Made by a program: the position numbers and the translations under genes. The notes under the pieces are model-generated. The model saw only the letters and a program-made list of their open reading frames with translations, did not search any database and was not told where the DNA came from. Of a DNA stretch of 64,000 nt, positions 1 to 13,087 are shown piece after piece. The stretch comes from Phoronis australis (lineage: Eukaryota > Phoronida > Phoronidae). Each line of letters opens with the position of its first letter. The stretch's first letter is position 1. The DNA is taken from NCBI GenBank assembly GCA_002633005.1, contig NMRA01000274.1:262153-326152 (forward strand). Direction: 5' to 3'.

Positions 1-1874
1 GTTTCATTGTATTAACTGATATGTTATTGTTCTTTTTGGTGCTGCTTGTTAGAGCGACATCTATTGTTAAAACCAAAGTTTATTTAAGGTTGATTTTCAT
101 TGAGGTTATTGACCTCCTAGGTAACTATTTATTGCTGAAATCTGAAGGATTCTTAATCGCTCGTAGACCACGTATTGCCTGCTGTTCACTCATTTGAGGC
201 TCGAGTAGTCTGACAACAGACAAAATAATGGGTTTGATTTTAAAGAAGAGACTATCAGTTAATTGATTACGAACTGGAAAAAAATCTGTGAATAGGTTTT
301 GACCTAATGTTGACGGTCCAGTATCATAAAGGAATTAATTTAGTAGAGAACCTTAGCAGAGATTTGAGCTGTTGCGATCTCTGTTTTGATTTTTGCACAA
401 TTTGTTACGTGGGGTGACCTTCAATATTTGTTTACCTCACTAAAAACTCGGCTCATTTCATGGCATATTATATTTTGTCAATAGATTTGTACATGAACCG
501 CGAGTGTCATCAATGCTGTTATCTCAAACATTGCTCCAACTTTCATTTATGTGAACCAAATCTATTACTGCATTAGCAATGACTTCATATCAATACAAAA
601 AATCATCTGCAAAAAGTGTTTGAAGCATGGTGGATAAGTGCTGTGCGCGTCCTGATACCAGACAAAAGACAATGGGAATACATAGCAATGAACAAGATTG
701 ATATCTGGATCTAGAAAATACCGTCACCTGCAGTTGACACCAGATAAGTTTTATCAACATGTAATGTAACTGAAAGTCTCTTACTTTAATATTTTTATTG
801 TTAGGCTGTTCTTTTTTAAGTTGTGGCCCGTGAGCTAACTTCTGGAATCTGTGGTAGTTATGTAGAAATACTAGCTGTTATGGGTGTGGTGCCTTTTTCT
901 ATTTCAAGGTGCTAGGTAGCTTTATCACTGCAGCTGTTGTATCTCATGGGGAAATGTTTGAACCAGTTGATGTGATGTGTAGTCTGATGAGTTTATTGTG
1001 TTAGCCTCTTTAGTACAAGATTTTAAAGACTTTGTATTGTCAATAGAATAGGGTAGAGGCAGAACTTTGTTAGTTTACCTGTTAGGGCTGTGTATTACAT
1101 ACAATAGGGGACTGTGTTTCTGAGAATATCAGTTTGAATCCCGTGTTCACCTATCTAGCGTGTCTGCTATGTATACTAACTGTTGTGAGCTTGTAGCTTG
1201 GATACAGTCCCTGTCCCAACCCCTTCACATGTCTATCTCTCCTGTGCCAGTTCTGGGAATACCAGCTCTTTCTGTACTTTGGAAACACTCCCTGGTTTGC
1301 TTGGTTTCTCAGTATACTTGCATACTTTGGCGCATACATCTGTAAAGCTGGGCCTATATCTGGAATTAGGCACATGTGCCCATATGTGGAACGCTTAAGT
1401 AAAATCGAGGACCAAATTTCTAAAGAATTATGTGAGTGAAACTCATCGCTTATCCATGACAAAATGACATTTTCATACATTCAGTTTAACATCATTATTA
1501 AAGAAAAAGTATGAGAATAAACAAAAAAACATACAGTTTAAGGCTGCACATGTGCAAGAGAAAGTTGCTGATTGTAGCTTAAGCAAAACACTTTGATAAG
1601 TGAAATATTTTCTTTAAAATTGACGCATGGCTTCAGATATGGGTGCGTGGGCCTAAATACACGCAAATACAAGATATGGATCTTTGCCACTCTACGTTGA
1701 CTAAGTTATTACTTGAAAGGAATCTTGGACCTGAGGTCCACTCAGTATTCTAGATCCATCTTCAAAGTCTCTCAGATTTAGTGTCATTCCAAAACTAACT
1801 GTTAGTCATAACTAGTTTGTTTTCACTATCGTTAATGTAAGCCAAATTCATGAAATATGTTTTGATATTTCTAG
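1..1874. other. Probable intron of the dynein gene
   Basis: This stretch lies upstream of the first recognisable dynein exon. I looked for the expected preceding exon, which should encode the conserved stretch before the SLGQGQGP motif, and found none, so it is most likely one long intron. Open frames around 1,151-1,480 on both strands overlap each other and have no domain or codon pattern of a gene. The sequence at about 1,125-1,145 weakly resembles a tRNA-type B box, so a decayed SINE is possible. Confidence 0.5.
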
Positions 1875-4800
1875 GATCCATGCCATATCTCTGGGTCAAG
1901 GCCAGGGACCTGTTGCCGAGAAACTGATCATGGCGGCAACAAAGAGTGGTGACTGGGTATTCTTACAGGTAAGCATTACTGGTGGAAAGAAGGAAGGGAG
2001 ATAGTTATTGATTTGGTCATTGTCAGGTTTTAGTTTTCAGGAAGTTCTGTGGGCTTGTTGGCATTAGGCTCCACATCTGATTTGTCAACTAGAAAGCATA
2101 AAACAATACTTCTTTCTGGTTGGGATTACAAGATGCAATGGACGTTTATGACTGACTTCTTTTGTGTGGGAGTTGAGGGAAAAGAGGCTCACCTATTCGG
2201 AATCCACAAGGTTAAGAAAAGCATTTCCATTTGGGATACTTGCATGACTAAGAGCGGGGGGTATGGATCACAAAGAAGTGCTGTCCCTGACCTTGCGCAT
2301 AAGTTCAAAAGGACTCTTGCGTATGAATGACACTCATGATTTAGAACCGTCAGGAAATTTCTAAGCTATTATGCTTACCAATTACCGACTCCAAGCCCCA
2401 AATGAGTAATAAACACTTCCTGTTCGTGTCAACATTCTTTTCATGCCTGTTCATGTCTGCTCCCATGTTACTATCCTGTCTGTCTGTTCTTCCTCACAGA
2501 ATTGCCATCTGGCCCAGTCTTGGATGTTGGCCATGGAGAATCTTATTAAAGAGATAGGAGAGAAGCCGGATGATGTTCACGACGACTACCGCCTGTTCCT
2601 CAGTTCAATGCCTGCCAAACACTTCCCAGTCACCGTCCTTCAGAACAGTGTCAAGGTCACTAACGAGCCACCCAAGGGTATTCGTGCCAACACGCGCCGT
2701 GCATTCACTGAGATCACGCCCACCTACTTTGAGGAAAACAGTGAGTAGCTAATAGAATGTAATGAATGGGAACACTGAATTGACATTGCTGGCTCCTCCA
2801 GGTCAACCAACTAAGACATATGATTGGTTATTGATGACAACTTCCGGCTCACAATCCAGCGAGGTGTCTTTCATGATTGACTTGGCAAAACTGGCAAAGT
2901 CAATCAATTGCAGCCATTGTTTTTGATTATAATGAATTGGATATTTAAAGGACTGGTGCAGTTAAGCCTTATTTAAAAATTTAGATTTAGATCACTGTAT
3001 CAACTTGTAGAAATTTTTGAAAACTATATTTTTTGATTTTTATCACGACCTCTGGTTTCATTGTTATTTTTTCACAGGTATTGGTTTATCACAACATCTA
3101 TATGTAGGTTCTTGCTAATAGTGGTACAATACTTTACTTATTGCTGATGCGTGCAATTTGCTTTAAAAAATTGTCAAATTTCTAAACAAATTATTAGACG
3201 ATTCCATTTCTTCATTAACACAATTCGTGCTGTTTTGTATTTGTCACAGAACAACAATTGGTGAATTTTTATTCATTTATAACATTGCAGTCTGCATCTA
3301 AAGGGAGTACGAAGTAACTGAAAATTAACACGTTACGTGAAAATACCTCCTGACGTATTATAGGGACTTTGACTGAGATTCAGTCAAAGGTTATGATGTT
3401 TAACTTATTATGACATCTTATGCAGCATCATCTTAAGAGCCAATTTTGTGTCAATGTCACTTTTGAGCTTTCTCGAGTCTGGAAGTTAGCACCTCCAATG
3501 TTTTGTGAAATGCATTTGATCTAGACTTATGAAATGAGTTTTCTGAAAAAGTTATTGTGCTCACTTTCTACTGAACTGGACCAACACATTTTTTGAGACT
3601 TTTAGGAAATCTCATTTCATGAGAATACATTATGATGGAGTTATTGATTTGCAATTCATGCTTAGTTTTATTTATATCTGACTTTATCTCTGCAGAAGGC
3701 TTTAATTATTTGTGGCCTCACCTCCACGCCCTAGTAGAGCTGTATCTTTGTGGTTTCAGTTCTTGGCCTCAGGTGGCGCCGCGTTGTCTTTGGCCTTTGC
3801 TTCTTCCATGCTGTTATCTTGGAGCGTAAGAAGTTTGGCCCACTCGGGTGGAACATCCGTTATGAGTTCAGCGACAGCGACCGTGAGTGCGCCTTGCTTA
3901 ACTTGCAGATGTTCTGTGCGGACCACGGCGACTTTCCCTGGGACACACTGTTCTACATTACGGGAGAGGTGAGTGAACTGACATCTCTTGGGTTTTTTAA
4001 TTTTACAGTATGGTAAATATTGCCATAATGATTGCATTTGTGTATGGCTAGTGGCCATTGTGCTACTGACTTAATACATATTTATTGTTGTCAACTTATG
4101 TCATCTAAACCAATGGCAGTGATACATTTTATCAAATTTCTCAACAAAATTTTGGTTTTGTCTTTAGTATGGTTTGTACTGAAAAGTTATCACAACACAA
4201 AATTTTGGTAAAATTTTTAGCATTTTAATTGCTATGTAATCACCCTTTCAAAAATTGCTATTTTGTTAGTTGCTGTTGTGTGACATTGAAGAGAGATTAC
4301 CGTAGCATAAAGGTACGTCACTGTCATGAATGACCTCATCTAGAACTTTATACAACAATATGAGCAATTAGCCATCGATGTGTAAATTTTTTGTGTCTAA
4401 AAATTCCGGAATTCAACATATCATTTTATCTCATAAACTTTCATAGCTTGTCAGATGGAATTTCATAGCTAGTCTTAACATTTATTGCAGATTACATATG
4501 GTGGCCGCGTCACCGACTCCTGGGATCAGCGTTGTCTACGAACTGTTCTCAGACGGTTCCTGGTTGAAGAGACACTTGTGCCAGACTACAAGTACTCCGA
4601 GTCTGGCATCTACTACGCTCCTCCCTTTGACTCACTGAATGAATACCGTCAGTACATCGACAGTCTGCCATTGATTGATGAGCCAGAGATCTTTGGACTG
4701 CATCAGAATGCTAGCATCTCTTTCCAGGTTGGTACTTTCGTACAAAAAATTCACAACCGTTTGCTGTCGGAGGGGTTGTGCTTGACGATTTGTCAAGACT

Positions 4801-7800
4801 GTCTTACCTGTGGTGAAACTGGAACACTGTGTCTGCGTCTTAATTTCCTTCAATTTCTATTTTGTCTTGTATGAATGTGAAAATGATTTTGCTTTGAGAC
4901 CGTATGGATAGGTATTTAGTACATGTTACTTCTGTAACTAATATAATCTTTTGAGTCATCATTCTCAAACAAAATAGTGCCTTAAATTTGTTTTCCAACA
5001 AAAACTGATGAACCATTTTGAAACATGAGTGATGGTAAGTTACCTGTTTGGAATCTGATGAGCCTTTGGATCGCATAGCTTTCGGGACCTACTGGAGCCG
5101 GCTTATTCAGCACTGAAAGCTGTGCGATCCAAATTCTCACCAGACTCTGAACAGGTACTTTACTATCACTCATTCGTATTAATGGAGTCGGATAGTGAAC
5201 ATTGTTTCCACCATATTGAAACACTTTTCTGTTTCTGCCAAGCTGTAGTAAAACTTTCTTAACATTCCTCACAATTTTGGTTACGGAAATAACTTCTCAC
5301 TCTCACACTGCCATTAAATGCATCCTATCATTATGTGCTTTTGTGTTTTTCAGACCCAGGAGACCCTGTTTTTCATCAACACAATCCTCGAGGTTCAGCC
5401 ACGTATGAGTGGTGGTGGGTCAGGCAAGTCCAGCGATGAGATCGTCTATGAGTTGGCTGAAAGTGTCCTAGCCAAACTATTCGACAAGCTGGATGTTGAC
5501 GAGGCTAATCCGGCCATGTTTGAGGTCTGTATAAAAGAATGTACATTAACATGTTGCTTGGCAAAGCTTATCAATAAGTCATCTTATATTTAATTCTAAG
5601 CTTGAATTATTTTGCCATCTGAAAAACTATTGCTGTGCAAGCTTGGGTGATATAGACAAATCTTGAATAATATTTTCAACTTTTAAGTTTTTAAATCGTA
5701 TTTTCATGTGAGAGTTAATGGTTGCCAGTAACCGTTGTTCTAGCTTGGTCATTTTAGTGGTATACCGTTGGATTGTTTTGAACATGATAACGCAGGTAAA
5801 AATTTGTTATTGCATCACTAGCTGCTGCCTTTTCGTGCATGAATTATGAATTTCTTATTCAAAATTTTATAGGGCAGTTTTATGGGTTGAATGCCAGGCT
5901 GTGGTCAAATGGTGTAGTGTTTTGATTTATTTATTGTAATATTTAAAATGAGGGTGACCTCTTCAGTGATAGCATTGCTTTCCAAGAGGGGCTTCAATCT
6001 TATTTTTTGATATAAACAGATTTTGTGATGTTGTGTTTGCAACACACTCAGAAGTATTTCTGTTTCTTTTCAGCCGGATGCCAAAGGTCGCTTAAACTCG
6101 CTGACCACCGTGCTGACGCAGGAAGTAGATCGCTACAACAAGCTGCTGCGTGTGATCAAGAATTCTCTAAACCAGCTCCTGAAAGCCATTAAGGGGTTTG
6201 TGGTGATGAGTGATCAGCTAGAGGCCATTTACACGGCCTTCCTCAACAACCACGTTCCCACTATGTGGGAGAACGCTGCCTACCCATCACTGAAGCCTCT
6301 CTCCAGCTGGGTTGCTGACCTTGTCCTCCGCTGTGACTTCATTGACCACTGGATCAAGGGTGGCCAGCCGAGGTCGTTCTGGATCTCTGGATTCTTTTTC
6401 CCACAAGGTAAGCTTTTGAGTATTTTATTGCACTGTGTCATAACAAACCTTTGGACCTGTTGTTGCTCATTGGGCTCTGTGTATAGTATACAAGAATTGT
6501 GTGTCATTACGTTAAAGTTGTTTGTGGTGCAATTTTATTGTAGACATAGTGCGTAGGTTGAGTTCGGAATAACCCATCAATAATTGTTAACCTGTCTGTT
6601 GGTTTTACCGTGGAGACATCTCTGCTAGTATGTCGTCAATGCTTAATGTGCGCTCAAAATTCCCTGACCTATACCCTGGTAGCATACTTGGATGAGCCTG
6701 GTTAGTTTACTGCAGATCAAGGTTCTTGTGAGAAAGACAAGACCTTACAACATCCCGCTAGTGGAAGGCAAGAGTTTAGCAAGTAGGCACAGCTTATCCT
6801 GGCAAAATGGTTATGTATTGTGTTTACGGAACGCAACGCAGTGCGGGAGTCTTTGAAACTACTGTGAGTTGCCAGCTCATTTTCAATCCGTTTCCAGGCT
6901 TCCTGACAGGGACTTTGCAGAACCACGCCCGTAAATACAACCTGCCCATCGACCACCTGTTCTTCAAGTTCACACCCGTCAACGTCTACCGTCACCAAGC
7001 GGACGTGTCGGCCGCTATGAAGGACCTCAAGTTTGGAGAGGAAATGGAGATGGATAGATTAGTAAGGCTTCTGTTCTCATATGTTGTGCATAATGCAAAG
7101 TATAAAAGTACAGTTTGTTCAATTGTTCCTTTTAAATCCTTGATGTTGTAAGGGCATCACTCAAGACATTTGCCAAAGGATTTTTTGAACCACAGATTTT
7201 TTAGACTATAAACATTGCTGCGTATACTGCCTCCACCATTAATAATAGTAGTTGTTGAAAGAAAATTTTCAATGGCCAATTTAACTTTTTGTACATAGCT
7301 TTACTGTTTTAAAAGGATACCAAACCTGGTTTTGGCCTGTTAACATATGCTAAAAATGGCTTTCTCATCCAGTTCTCTGAAACAAATAATGCTCTGTAAC
7401 CCTCAGCATTTATCAAAAGTTTGGATGAAAATTTGAAAACTCCTTTCTAAGTCTGTTAAGAGGGCAAGAGTGACCTACACTTTTAGCAAATTTCACAGCA
7501 ACTATGGGAAAAGACCACCACCCACCAAGGACCACGATGTCCAGTCTGTAACATGGGGAGTATGAGTTTTTAATTGATTCCTGCCTTTAACTTGGAAGCC
7601 TGATGCCAATGATGCATTAGCAGGTGACAGTGCTTCTAAAAATCATCAAAACAGGGTTTGGTGTCCTTTTAAGTGTAAGTATTAGAGGACCACATTTTCA
7701 GACCATGCAACCTCCAGCTTTCTGACCACCGAAGTGTGGTCTTGTCAGTTCAGTTGTCAAGGAAACACAATGTGGATTTGACATACGGTAGTCATCTCAT

Positions 7801-10800
7801 GCACTTGCACAGTCATCTCAGTTCCACAATACCGAGCAGAATTGTCTTGTTCTATTTTGAAATCTTTTTTACAAATCTCTTATGGAAACAATACACTAAC
7901 AGGTGTTATCAATTCGTTACTCTAATTACAGTTACCCGCCATTGAGGATGGTGTCATAGTTCACGGTGCCTACATGGATGGGTTCCGCTGGGACATGGAG
8001 GCGATGACGGTGGCAGACTCTCTGCCTGGTGAGATGAACCCTCCATTGCCGTGCCTGCACATGGAGCCAATGATGGATTTTGAGCCAGATGAAGAAGACT
8101 ACATTGCCCCGCTTTACAAGACTGCTCTGCGTGCGGGTACACTGTCCACTACAGGTGCGTAATGCAGCGGGTGTGTGGGGCAGGGGGCGTTTGGCTGGAG
8201 TTTGGGGAGTGTTGTGGATAGCTGGAAGTTTTAATTGTGTGTGAGTTTGTTTACTGATGAATGATGTCAGAAAGCAAAATGGCATTGTGGATTTTGTAGG
8301 TGCAATTTATAAATCACATTTTGTATTGATTACTAGGGTCACCGGTGGCCCTTGAAAATTTGTTATTCTCAAAAAAAGTGGTGAAATACTTCATACCTAA
8401 TTAATGTCAGAAAATATTTCGCTCCAATCTTCATTAGTTTGTTGTTATTCGACATCGTGAAGAACTCGTTTTGCTTTCTGAAGCTTGTCAGTGAGTTTTA
8501 TCTTAACCTGAGTGCTAATTAGTAACCGTCATGCATGCTGTAGTCCCCAATTGAATATTTTTGAAATATAATTTGTCCTCTCAAGTACTTATTTTTAACA
8601 GATCATCAGTTTTTGATTATAGCCAAGACTTTCTTCACCATACTGCGTCTCTGTGCACTCTTTTGTTCGTCGTGACTAAACTGCACTTCTAATATGGTTA
8701 CCTAACAGCATGCTTGATTGATTTGAACCTTGTGTGTGCATACATAATCAGTGACAGTTTTACAAACCCATAGCAACTGCAGAGTAGCTGAATACGAGTA
8801 ACTCAGATTGAATGCTGTGATATTGTTTGCTGTGCACCTAACATGACTTGTGCCTTGAAGGGGTCAAAGTTCATAACTCCGCGGGCTTTCCCAAAGTAGG
8901 GATTGGTGGGGTCATCTTGGATAGGGGTTGCATCGTTTGGTATTTTCTTGGTTTTGTCATTTTCCTGGTGGCTTAAATACTGTTTTGGTTTGAATTTTGA
9001 CCACACCTACATGTCAACAAAGTTACCATAAGGTTAATTACCGTTAAGACCTGAAATGCATTTTTCGACCTTCTTGGGGTTACTCTGCATTCAGCAAGTG
9101 AATGCGAAATAGGAAAAAAAGGACTTCAAAGCACAAGTTGTTCACTCCTTCTAAGTGTGTGTATTGTATTAACCATCTGCTTGCAGGTCTATCCACAAAC
9201 TTTGTTGTGGCCGTTAACCTAGGGTCCTCACATTCGCACGATTATTGGATAGAGAAGGGTGCAGCTTTGATATGTGAGATAAGCCATTAGACATGTAAGC
9301 TCACTCAACAGTGGCGCTCAAAATCACCACACTCACCCCCTTACAGTTTAGTTCCCGACTGACCCTCATAGATGCATGGTACCACATTCCACCACTTATC
9401 TGAACACTGTCAGACTGTCGGCGGTGATGGCAAATTGACTTGTGAATGGAAAATTATTGCACCATGATAAAACTAAAACTATCCAGGATAGGGTTTCTCC
9501 TTAACCGATCTCTTACTTTCAAAGCTGCCATTTGTTTTTGTTTCATCTTCCAAGCACAAGTCAAGTTACCAAACGTTCTGCTTTCTGTTTCTCTTGCATA
9601 CTTGTCGTTTTCCTGTCTATGACTTCTTTAATTTTCACTCATAATTATGTAGTCTTTTTGTCTAATACAAAGAACTTAGCTTTGCTATATTAAAAGCATT
9701 GCTCTATGCTTTTTTGTGCGCCCACATACATGTATGTTGGTGGTTCCAGTCATCATCTCGTTAAGCGTCCACACATTCATTGTTGAACAGATCAGACAAC
9801 TGCTGCGCACCCTTGAGGCAATTTTGTATCTGCATGCTGCCAAATTAGAGGAAGGATGATTTTTTTTTCGTTAACTGCTGCGTTCTGAGGACAATTCTTC
9901 CAATGAATGGTTCCCCTTCAGTTTGCACCCACCTCCCATCTGATACCACATTAAAGATCTTGGTGAAAATCATCATCTATGTTTGTGTCGTAGAGTTGTC
10001 AGCAATACCAGTTCCGAGATATATTTGATAGGAGCGTCCCTCAGTGACGTTTTTGCCTATCGTTTAACTCATGAAGAGTCTTGGTGAAATTTAGCACATG
10101 TGATTTGGAGAAGAAAGAACCATAAGCTACTTGATAAGTCCCACTAGTGTTGTGCTCCCTTTCGACGAGTTTAATATTTTTTCAACTAATTTCTTGTTGG
10201 CAATTCTTACAGAGTCCCTCTGCAGGTTTAAATGAAACTGCAGTTTGAGATTCATTTACAATGCAATAGCATGAGCTTTTTCATTGATTCTGACTATTGT
10301 GACGACCCCTTGTGGCTGAATTTGGCATAAATGTTTCTCTTGGTAAGGTACCAGCTGGTATCACTTAATTGTTTAAGCGTGAGCATCCTTTGGTTGCATT
10401 CACTGACAATTTGAGATCTTTGTTTGCTTGAAGGTTATGAACAACCCTAGTAGCCTGCTACTTGTGATCTGCTAAGTGGACAAAACACTTTGCATTGCAC
10501 TTGTTTATTCTCATTATCAAATCGATCATTTAAGTTGGTCAGTAACGTAAGTATGGTGACCAAATCAGCAAGCCTGTCCTGTCTTGCTTTCAGAAATAGT
10601 TTCTTTTTCTTACACTATATGTTGTAACATTTCAGTTGTATTTTGCCGAGTTGCTGTTTCGTTCATCTCGACGTAAAGCCCCATACAGTGCCATCGTTGA
10701 AAAGCATTTGAACCACCGTTTTTAGTTCTCGTTTTGAGGATGGAGTTTTTTGATACGACGAGTTAGCATTCCAAATTACATGCAGTAAAACTAAGTTACC

Positions 10801-11192
10801 AAACCCCAGTTCATTGATTGCACCAATGGAAAGATTCATCAGTGTTCACTGTGTTTATTCCAGTTTCAAGTTCGCAATTTCAACTAGCTTTAGTTATGGC
10901 TGCATGGGGCATTAATATTTAACTGTCACTTTGTAATACCTCTGGTGTATTAACGTTTGTTTGTTAACTCCCTATAATTTCTTTAAAATATCCGTTGCCT
11001 AATGAATCGCGTATGGATTTTATTCCGTCAGTGTCCAGGCACAATTTCTATTAACATTGTTCCATGTTTGTCATTTCTTTTCGTGTAGGTCATTCAACCA
11101 ACTTCGTGGTGGCTGTTCATTTGCCCTCAAAGAAAAGTCAAGACTATTGGATATCGATGGGTGCAGCGTTGTTAACAGGCTTGTCCGAGTAA
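1875..11192 (+). CDS. DNAH6: Axonemal dynein heavy chain 6 (C-terminal part, gene starts upstream of window)
   Basis: This is the C-terminal end of an inner-arm axonemal dynein heavy chain, a microtubule motor of cilia and flagella. The exons are 1875-1968, 2500-2740, 3760-3968, 4491-4727, 5354-5524, 6074-6407, 6898-7061 and 7932-8154, followed by a terminal exon at 11089-11192 or at 9187-9290. All junctions are GT-AG and phases agree, giving 591 residues plus stop. Recognisable motifs in order are [107 protein letters not shown] and [15 protein letters not shown]. These belong to AAA6 and the C-terminal domain. From memory they fit DNAH6 better than DNAH1, 2, 3 or 7. The ATP-binding AAA modules and the stalk lie upstream of the window. 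The assignment to heavy chain is certain; the paralog is probable. Confidence 0.93.
5025..5173. mobile_element. Short foldback MITE in a dynein intron
   Basis: The sequence beginning atgagtgatggtaagt is repeated in reverse complement at the other end (actttactatcactcat). The two arms of about 60 bases remain mostly complementary across a short loop, for example ggatcgcatagctttc against gaaagctgtgcgatcc. There is no coding capacity. This is the structure of a non-autonomous terminal-inverted-repeat element. I could not assign a superfamily. Confidence 0.7.
7313..7668. mobile_element. TTAA-flanked MITE, copy 1
   Basis: The element starts aaggataccaaacc and ends ggtttggtgtcctt, a terminal inverted repeat with few mismatches, and is flanked on both sides by TTAA. 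It has no open frame. A second copy lies in opposite orientation at 62608-62964, with matching internal motifs such as the segment around gcattagcaggtgaca. A TTAA target with short inverted ends is characteristic of piggyBac-type transposases, so this is probably a piggyBac-mobilised MITE. Confidence 0.8.
9187..9290 (+). CDS. DNAH6: DNAH6 alternative terminal exon, proximal copy
   Basis: This exon follows a ttgcag acceptor, completes the same phase-1 glycine codon left by the exon ending at 8154, and encodes [13 protein letters not shown] then [16 protein letters not shown] before a TAG stop. It is 104 nt, exactly the length of the distal exon at 11089-11192, and homologous to it. The extreme C-terminus differs: CEISH here and LTGLSE there. 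The frame is open, which argues for a usable exon rather than a relic. It would need its own polyadenylation site; an ATTAAA occurs near 9,689. It could instead be a duplicated exon no longer used. Confidence 0.75.
9291..11088 (+). other. Stretch between the two alternative DNAH6 terminal exons
   Basis: This is intron for the distal transcript and 3' UTR for the proximal one. I see no further copy of the terminal exon and no other gene in it. Confidence 0.5.
11089..11192 (+). CDS. DNAH6: DNAH6 terminal exon, distal copy
   Basis: This exon follows a tcgtgtag acceptor and encodes [18 protein letters not shown], then [16 protein letters not shown] and a TAA stop. It keeps the PSK segment and the LSE ending that I recall for vertebrate DNAH6, so it looks like the ancestral last exon. 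Two AATAAA signals follow at 11,724-11,729 and 11,869-11,874. It shares its phase and 104-nt length with the exon at 9187-9290. Confidence 0.85.
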
Positions 11193-11723
11193 TTGGTACC
11201 ACTAAATAAACAGGCCAGTTTGTCCAAGATTGAGCGCATAGAACTTGACTCCTGTTGCTTCTTCACTCTGAATTTTTTAAAACGTATTAGCCTCGAGTAC
11301 AAGTTTTGTTTTTCTATATATTACAACACTCGTATTGTTTTAGTACAAAATAATTGGTTTTCAAGTGTTTTTAGTCATTTTATCTGATGTGAATTTCCTC
11401 CCTTGTCCACTTTGCAGTGCAGTGCGAGGTCATTGTACATTCCGTCCATCTTGATTTTATTGTGCTCCAATTTTTCTTGGTTGTTTTATGTAATAACATT
11501 ACAGCTTTACAAGTTGTTTTAGGTGCAGTGGAACACGTACTTTGTTTTAACATGAACAGAACTGATTGGAAAGTGTTTTAAGTTATGTTTTACTGCAGAT
11601 TAATTTAGAGTTTAATTTTTGTTGCTGATATTTTCCTGTCTGCATACGTATGTGGCCAGAGTACATTCCATTGAACATATTTTATTTTGCTCCAAATCTG
11701 TTCCGTTTTACTTGGTTGTTGTA

Positions 11724-11874
11724 AATAAAGAGTAGTTATCTATCTTCTAAAATGAATTCTGTGATATTTATGGTATTAATTTGTGTTAAAAGTTTTAATG
11801 AAGGAAATTCATTTATTTTTATGAAACAGAAATTGTTTACTGAACACTGTACAAAGTTTGCATTCTTTAATAAA
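11724..11874 (+). terminator. Candidate polyadenylation signals of DNAH6
   Basis: AATAAA occurs at 11724-11729 and 11869-11874, 0.5-0.7 kb after the distal stop codon, in AT-rich sequence without open frames. These are the best 3' end signals for the distal transcript. The actual cleavage sites cannot be read from sequence. Confidence 0.5.
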
Positions 11875-12051
11875 AGAACATTATATATTAAGAATTGAGC
11901 TTTGTTCATTGCAAGAGTTACTTAGTTGTAGTAAACTTTAACCCGACGCAACACCATCTTTGAATCCATCCTTTTGCTACATGTTGTGAGGAGGGAGCTT
12001 TCGTTTCTTTTTTTAAAGTGACATAATCAGCAAGAAAAGTGATCTTCAGAG

Positions 12052-12140
12052 ATCAGCCCCAGCTCAGATTTGAACAGGGATCCTTTGCAGTTGCAGCCAA
12101 ACCATCTGGTGGTTGAGCTAAATCTCGCTCGATAAATGCC
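12052..12140 (-). repeat. Degenerate tRNA-like (SINE-type) sequence
   Basis: On the minus strand an A-box-like TTAGCTCAACCA is followed by a B-box-like TGTTCAAATCT at tRNA spacing. The arms no longer form a clean cloverleaf, so this is a decayed tRNA or a tRNA-derived SINE head, not a functional tRNA. About 100 bases further on (12,207) is an aagggagataat motif of the kind often seen in mollusc repeats. Confidence 0.4.
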
Positions 12141-12445
12141 AAAGTAATTTAAGTGCATTTAACTGGTTAAGTCACTTGCATTGATTTTGGAGATTGTCTG
12201 GCACACAAGGGAGATAATTACAGAATTGTAATAAAATCACCAAACAGCATATTTTATTGGTTCAAAACTAGTCACTTTGTTCAACAATCCTAAAAAAGCA
12301 TTTTTCAGCCTTAGAAATGATAATGACCCTTTAAACGGATGTTTTACAATTCCTGTTTACCCATAACACTATTCGCTAAGTGGAGTTCACTGATTACTTC
12401 AATGACAGAGTCGCCACTACTAACGAAACTCATTTGAGTCACAAA

Positions 12446-12451
12446 TTTATT
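12446..12451 (-). terminator. Candidate polyadenylation signal of AP4E1
   Basis: An AATAAA on the minus strand lies about 640 bases past the AP4E1 stop codon; another lies at 12,253-12,258. Both fall in the intergenic stretch between the convergent dynein and AP-4 genes. They are candidates only. Confidence 0.3.
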
Positions 12452-13087
12452 ACTTCTGCATAACTTAATTAGCACAGCATGGAACTTTTGAGATGCCCAT
12501 GTACATCCTGGGCTCACAACTAATGCAATTATTATGTTGGGACACGCCTGTATTTCAACGGGAATTCCTGATTTTGGAACTGTCAGAAGAAAATTCAGTT
12601 TCTAAAATAAGTCGTATAGTTTTGCATCTAGGGCGGAGCTCACACACAACAGTATGGACTTTTACGCATTAAACCATTTTACGCACACAGTGACATATTA
12701 TATGCACAAAGGATTGTGGGATATTGGTCATCCAAAGAACCAATACCATATGTTGAGGAAGATTAAAAATTTGTAGTGACTACTTGACTAGTACCATTTC
12801 AATAGACAAAACTTCAGTTTATCACATGTGCGAGTAAATAGGCATCATATACATGACTTCCTTGATTCTTGATTGATTCACTCGTACAAATCTAAGCGTT
12901 TTGCCTACCCACGAAAAGGCGAAATACAGACAGCTTCTTCTTGATCAGAAAAGAATTATCATGAATTTGATGCTTCACTTGGTTTGCGTATAGGTGTAAT
13001 TTAAGACAAGTCCGTCATTTGTCACTAATCCAAATAAACATCCAGTGGCGTCATTGCTTTTCCTTGAAATCACCTTTTCTGTGTTTG

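Noticed and set aside
1151-1480. 109-codon minus-strand frame as a gene
   Set aside because: It overlaps plus-strand frames of similar length and shows no domain; likely chance in an intron.
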